A stretch of 31,887 nucleotides of DNA. It comes from Bacteroides sp. CAG:530. GTDB lineage: Bacteria > Bacteroidota > Bacteroidia > Bacteroidales > Bacteroidaceae. The stretch covers positions 10,760 through 42,646 of the forward strand of contig FR881275.1 in the NCBI GenBank assembly GCA_000434735.1. Reading direction: 5' to 3'. Below, one piece after another: positions 31,139-31,887 of this stretch. Within the stretch, counting starts at the first letter, position 1. The number at the start of each line of letters is the position of its first letter. Made by a program: the position numbers and the translations under genes. The notes under the pieces were generated by a model, which was not told where the DNA came from, did not search any database, and saw nothing but the letters and a program-made list of their open reading frames with translations.

Positions 31139-31887
31139 ATGTTGGGAGCAATCATAGGTGACATTGTAGGCTCTACTAGAGAGTGGCACAATGTAAAGAC
31201 AGAAGATTTTGAACTATTGCCACAAGGCAGTAGATTTACTGATGATACGGTTATGACCTTAGCCGTTGCCAAGTGGCTGATGGATGACCCTTCGCATAAG
31301 GCTGACAGCCTTGTAAGAATTATGCAGGATATGGGTCGGCGCTATCCCAATGCGGGATATGGCGGTATGTTCCGTAGGTGGCTTAATTCAGACAATCCGC
31401 AGCCATACGGAAGCTATGGTAACGGCTCTGCTATGCGAGTAAGCCCTGTGGGAATGTATGCCAAGTCGTTAGACGAAGCCTTGGAACTGGCACGTATCAC
31501 AGCATCCGTTACACACAATCATCCCGAAGGAATTAAAGGTGCGCAGGCTGTAGCTGCTGCGGTCTATATGCAGTTGAATGAAGAGTTTGATGTGAAAGGA
31601 GAGGTTAAGCGTTATGTGGAAACGAACTTTGGTTATGATCTTGACATCAAATTGGAAGATATACGTAATGAGTATCGGTTTGATGCATCCTGCCAAGGCA
31701 GTGTACCAATAGCTATCATGGCATTCTTGCAGCGATATAATGCATTCGATACTCTGCGGTTGGCCATATCGATGGGTGGTGATTCTGATACCATCGGATG
31801 TATGGCCACATCTATTGCTTATGCTTGCCCGTTTAATATTATTTCATCACACACAAACATTCCGGAGGATGTTGTTGCCAAGTGTAG
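31139..31887 (+). CDS. ADP-ribosylglycohydrolase (DraG/ARH-like; C-terminus cut by window edge)
   Basis: The frame opens at the ATG at 31139 (MLGAIIGDIVGSTREW) and stays open to the right edge, giving 249 residues. DraG-type markers are FTDDTVMTLAVA (Thr34, Asp35, Asp36), YGNGSAMRVSPVG, THNHPEG and SMGGDSDTIG (Asp215, Asp217), the residues that hold the two-metal site. These enzymes remove ADP-ribose from arginine or other residues, or cleave related small molecules. A stop two codons past 31130 upstream in frame rules out a longer start. Neighbours give no hint of its target. Confidence 0.93.
   Translation, partial: MLGAIIGDIVGSTREWHNVKTEDFELLPQGSRFTDDTVMTLAVAKWLMDDPSHKADSLVRIMQDMGRRYPNAGYGGMFRRWLNSDNPQPYGSYGNGSAMRVSPVGMYAKSLDEALELARITASVTHNHPEGIKGAQAVAAAVYMQLNEEFDVKGEVKRYVETNFGYDLDIKLEDIRNEYRFDASCQGSVPIAIMAFLQRYNAFDTLRLAISMGGDSDTIGCMATSIAYACPFNIISSHTNIPEDVVAKC

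Noticed and set aside
31069..31161. 30-codon open frame before the ADP-ribosylglycohydrolase gene
   Set aside because: It is short, has no recognisable sequence and overlaps the start of a secure gene; AGGAGA upstream is the only hint and means little in Bacteroidota.

Overview
The window looks like a chromosomal segment of a member of the order Bacteroidales (Bacteroides, Phocaeicola or Prevotella type). The support is promoters of the Bacteroidota form TTTG-N19-TAnnTTTG at many gene starts, weak or absent Shine-Dalgarno sequences, lysine synthesis through LL-diaminopimelate aminotransferase, a menaquinone methyltransferase, OmpH-type and other lipoproteins, and a TPR/LytS-type sensor with a LytTR partner. 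I see no rRNA, tRNA, CRISPR array, insertion sequence or integrase.

Layout. Positions 1-5656, all minus strand, hold housekeeping genes: phoH, purC, menG, aroE and an alpha/beta hydrolase in one tight run, then dapL (cut by the left edge) with its own promoter. Positions 5920-8224 hold an M15-like lipoprotein and truA on plus, convergent with an aldose-epimerase-like gene. Positions 8361-11195 encode a two-component pair (lipoprotein TPR sensor kinase and LytTR response regulator). It is followed by an unusual 84-bp array of four related 13-bp units at an exact 21-bp period, and then an outer-membrane-type DUF5723 gene. Positions 13175-14684 hold a YfcE-like phosphoesterase, an OmpH/Skp-like lipoprotein and a small membrane protein. 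Positions 14836-17823 hold pepD, an exported endonuclease/exonuclease/phosphatase-fold protein joined by a GTGA start/stop overlap, and a GNAT acetyltransferase. Positions 18004-19452 hold a PadR regulator and PspC membrane protein with a conspicuous operator.

The accessory highlight is 19520-28712 on minus. Eight tightly packed genes are read from one clear promoter at 27443-27473: three single-pass acidic membrane proteins (two with EF-hand-like loops), an exported caspase-fold protease with an EF-hand-like loop, a zinc-ribbon/FHA protein, a membrane-anchored PP2C phosphatase, a Ser/Thr kinase with a transmembrane segment and MORN repeats, and a second Ser/Thr kinase with a polytopic C-terminus. 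Just upstream on the same strand are a second FHA protein (with membrane segments and a terminal zinc ribbon) and a stand-alone LytTR DNA-binding protein. Writers (kinases), eraser (phosphatase), readers (FHA) and candidate acidic-Thr substrates lie together, so I infer a self-contained Ser/Thr phospho-signalling system spanning the inner membrane, possibly with a calcium-linked protease output. I cannot tell from sequence whether it serves envelope stress, development or defence.

The right end has a cytoplasmic GH13 alpha-amylase with promoter and terminator, a gene-free stretch, and an ADP-ribosylglycohydrolase cut by the right edge.
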